DNA of 64,000 nucleotides from Aristolochia californica (taxonomy: Eukaryota > Streptophyta > Magnoliopsida > Piperales > Aristolochiaceae), in assembly GCA_029961685.1 (NCBI GenBank), contig JARWKL010000014.1, forward strand, positions 19,168,452 through 19,232,451. Reading direction: 5' to 3'. How positions within the stretch are numbered: position 1 is the stretch's first letter; each line of letters opens with the position of its first letter. The notes under the pieces were generated by a model that did no database searches, was not told the origin of the DNA, and saw only the letters and a program-made list of their open reading frames with translations. Position numbers and translations under genes: made by a program. Positions 61,836-64,000 of this stretch are shown here, one piece after another.

Positions 61836-64000
61836 GAGTTTTTCACTCTCCCAGTTTTCTCGTAAACAAAAAGATAAGGAAAATATTGATCACAACAAAA
61901 TGAAAATTTTAGAGTTCATGTATGCAAAAGAATTGGAATACTATAATAAATGTGAAAGAAGAAAATTATTTTAACGTACTAAAAATGAACACCAAAGTTT
62001 TGTTATCCGCTTTGGGGAAATTCCAATAGTACAACTCCAGATAGCTTGGTGGAATATTATAAGAAAGAGATTCCTAATTGTTCCTACAATGTTTTAAAGG
62101 TGGTGGATATGCATGCCAGAAACATGTTGAAGATGCAACTAACCTAATTATCCAAAAATTTCAAGGAGTAGAAAAAATTAAAATTCTCAAGTTAATGTGT
62201 AGTGGGATATTTACCAGAGCCAAACAATCCACTTTTTGCCTATTTTACAAAAAATGGAACAATAAAATCACAGAAACTTTTTGGAATTATGTCTCTCAGC
62301 ATTTGTGCATTTCCATTTTGGATTTTCAATTTTTTTATTTTCAAACTTGAGTTTTTCGCTCTCCCAGTTTTGTCGTAAACAAAATGATAAGGCAAATATA
62401 GATAACAACAAAATGAAAATTTTAGAGTTTATGTATGCAAAAGAATTTGAAAACTATAATAAATGTGAGTGAAGAAAATAATTTTCACGCACTAAAAATT
62501 AACATCAAAGTTTTGTTATCCACGTTGGGGAAATTCCACTAGTACAACCCCAGATAGCTTGGTGGAATTTTATAAGAAAGAGATTTATAATTGTTCCTAA
62601 CATGTTTTAAATGTGGTGGATTGGCATGCTAGAAACATGTTGAAGATGCAAATGACCTAATGATCTAAAAATTTCAAGGAGTTGAAAAAATTAAAATTCT
62701 CAAGTTAACGTGCGGTGGGATATTTACAAAAGCGAAAAAACCCACTTTTTGCCTATTTTACAAAAAATGGACCTAAAAAATCACAGATACTTTTTAGAAT
62801 TATCTCTGTCAGCATATGTGCATTTCCATTTTGGATGTTCAATTTTTTTTTTTCAAACTTGAGTTTTTCTCTCTCCCAATTTTCACGCTAACAAAAAGAT
62901 AAGGCAAATATAGATCACAACAAAATGAAAATTTTAGAGTTTATGTATGCAAAAGAATTTGAAAACTATAATAAATGTGAGTGAAGAAAATTATTTTCAC
63001 GCACTAAAAATGAACACCAAAGTTTTGTTATCCACGTTGGGAAAATTTCACTAGTACAACCCCAGATAGCTTGATGGAATTTTATAAGAAAGAGATTTCT
63101 AATTGATCCTAAGATATTTTAAATGTGGTGGATATGCATGCAAGAAACATTTTGAAGATGCAAATGACCTAATGATCCAAAAATTTCAAGGAGTAGAAAA
63201 AATTAAAATTCTCAAGTTAATGTGCGGTGGCATATATACCAGAGCCAAACATCCCACTTTTTGCCTATTTTACAAAAAGCGGACCAAAAAAATCACAGAT
63301 TCTTTTTGGAATTATCTCTCTCAGCATTTGTGCATTTCAATTTTGGATGTTCAATTTTTTTTTTTCAAACTTGAGTTTTTCTCTCTTGTTGTTTTCACGT
63401 AAACAAAAAGAATGGCAAATATAGATCACAACATAATGAAAATTTTAGAGTTTATGTATGCAAAAGAATGTGAATACTATAATAAATGTGAATGATGGAA
63501 ATTATTTTCACGCACTAAAAATGAACACCAAAGTTTGGTTATCCACTTTGGGTAAATTCCACTAATACAACCACAGATAGGTTGGTGGAATTTTATCAGA
63601 AAGATATTTCTAATTGATCCTGATATGTTTTAAATGTGGGGGATAAGCATGTCAGACACATATTGAAGATGCAAATGACCTAATGATCCAAAAATTTCAA
63701 GTAGAAAAAATTAAAATTCTCAAGATAACATGCGGTGGGATATTTACCTGAGTCAAACAACCCACTTTTTGGCTATTTTACAAAAAGCGGACCTAAAAAA
63801 TCACAGATACTTTTTATGATTATCTCTCTCAGTATTTTTTTATTTCCATTTTGGATGTTCAATTTTTTTTTCTTCAAACTGTAGTTTTTCACTCTCCCAG
63901 TTTTCTCGTAAAGAAAAAGATAAGGAAAATATATATCACAACAAAATGAAAATTTTAGAGTTTATGAATGGAAAAGATTTTGAAAACTGTAATAAATGTG
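61836..64000 (+). repeat. Right-end HOR, second long block (cut by window end)
   Basis: Starts 61836 (R1), 62349 (R2), 62871 (R3), 63373 (R4: TTTTCACGTAAAC, AAAGAATGGC) and 63892 (R5: AAACTGTAGTTTTTC). The order follows the 9-monomer block at a spacing of about 4.59 kb and should continue beyond 64000. Confidence 0.85.

Larger units (their letters stand above)
1..64000 (+). repeat. Satellite array, ~511 bp monomer, ~126 head-to-tail copies
   Basis: The entire window is one tandem satellite. Phase marker GAGTTTTTC recurs about every 509-512 bp (for example 3, 492, 1004, 1516, 2006, 10114, 21201, 32941, 44488, 55711, 62871), always in the same orientation. The 126 markers give a mean spacing near 511 bp. 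A typical monomer, from the marker, holds an AAGATAAGGCAAATATAG block, AAAATTTTAGAGTTTATG, TCACGCACTAAAAATG, a CCACGTTGGGG block, GCTTGGTGGAATTTTATAAG, AACATGTTTTAAATGTGG, TATGCATGCC, GTTAACGTGCGGTGGGATA, CACTTTTTGCCTATTTTAC, TGCATTTCCATTTTGG and a poly-T run. Divergence runs from below 1% between young higher-order copies to perhaps 10-20% between unrelated monomers (by eye). No transposon, unique sequence or inversion interrupts it. Organism and satellite family name are not recognised. Confidence 0.98.

Noticed and set aside
1..64000. CRISPR array or phage/bacterial repeat
   Set aside because: Repeats are about 511 bp and contiguous, with no unique spacers, no cas-like genes and no prokaryotic coding density.
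1..64000. Internal ~170-bp (nucleosome-sized) subrepeats, since 511 is about 3 x 170
   Set aside because: Comparing the three thirds of the consensus by eye gives only short A/T-rich matches. No convincing threefold internal repeat is visible.
1..64000. Naming a known satellite family or plant species from the monomer length
   Set aside because: Several plant satellites have monomers of roughly 500 bp. I cannot match the sequence to any from memory, and length alone is not diagnostic.

Overview
The whole 64 kb window is one block of satellite DNA. A single A+T-rich unit of about 511 bp is repeated head to tail in one orientation from the first base to the last. Using the GAG of the motif TTGAGTTTTTC as a phase marker, I counted 126 monomer starts between 3 and 63892, a mean spacing of about 511 bp. 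I see no protein-coding gene, rRNA, tRNA, CRISPR array, transposon or unique sequence. The open frames of 60-136 codons are the same few stretches of the monomer read again and again, on both strands. They are broken in many copies and are not genes. The array type points to a eukaryotic chromosome, probably centromeric, pericentromeric or subtelomeric heterochromatin. Long-monomer, A+T-rich satellites are common in plants, but the species cannot be fixed from the sequence.

The array is a mosaic of higher-order repeats (HORs). (1) 1-5.06 kb: a trimer (A-B-C, about 1.52 kb), three copies plus one extra A-type monomer. (2) 5.06-6.54 kb: unordered monomers. (3) 6.54-8.82 kb: a dimer of 1022 bp, just over two copies. 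(4) 8.8-18.1 kb: older, diverged monomers with traces of an 8-monomer period, a short dimer and one truncated monomer. (5) 18.1-35.5 kb: an 'elastic' HOR in which one monomer order recurs in blocks of 2, 4, 6, 9, 8 and 5 monomers, with hybrid monomers where monomers are missing. (6) 35.5-41.3 kb: diverged monomers, including a strongly rearranged one at 39.57-40.42 kb. (7) 41313-53545: the youngest part, exactly four copies of a six-monomer unit of 3057-3059 bp, about 99% alike, entering and leaving at the same monomer position. (8) 53.5-64 kb: a 3-monomer block, a related 9-monomer block, and the start of a further copy running off the window. This section includes relatives of the 3.06 kb unit in the same order.

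Each consensus monomer carries three inverted repeats, a poly-T tract of about 8-13 T, and a few CpG sites that vary mainly to TpG or CpA, as expected of methylated DNA. There is no gene network. The biology here is array evolution by unequal exchange in register, local homogenisation and occasional microhomology-type rearrangement, plus a possible structural or chromatin role for the unit.
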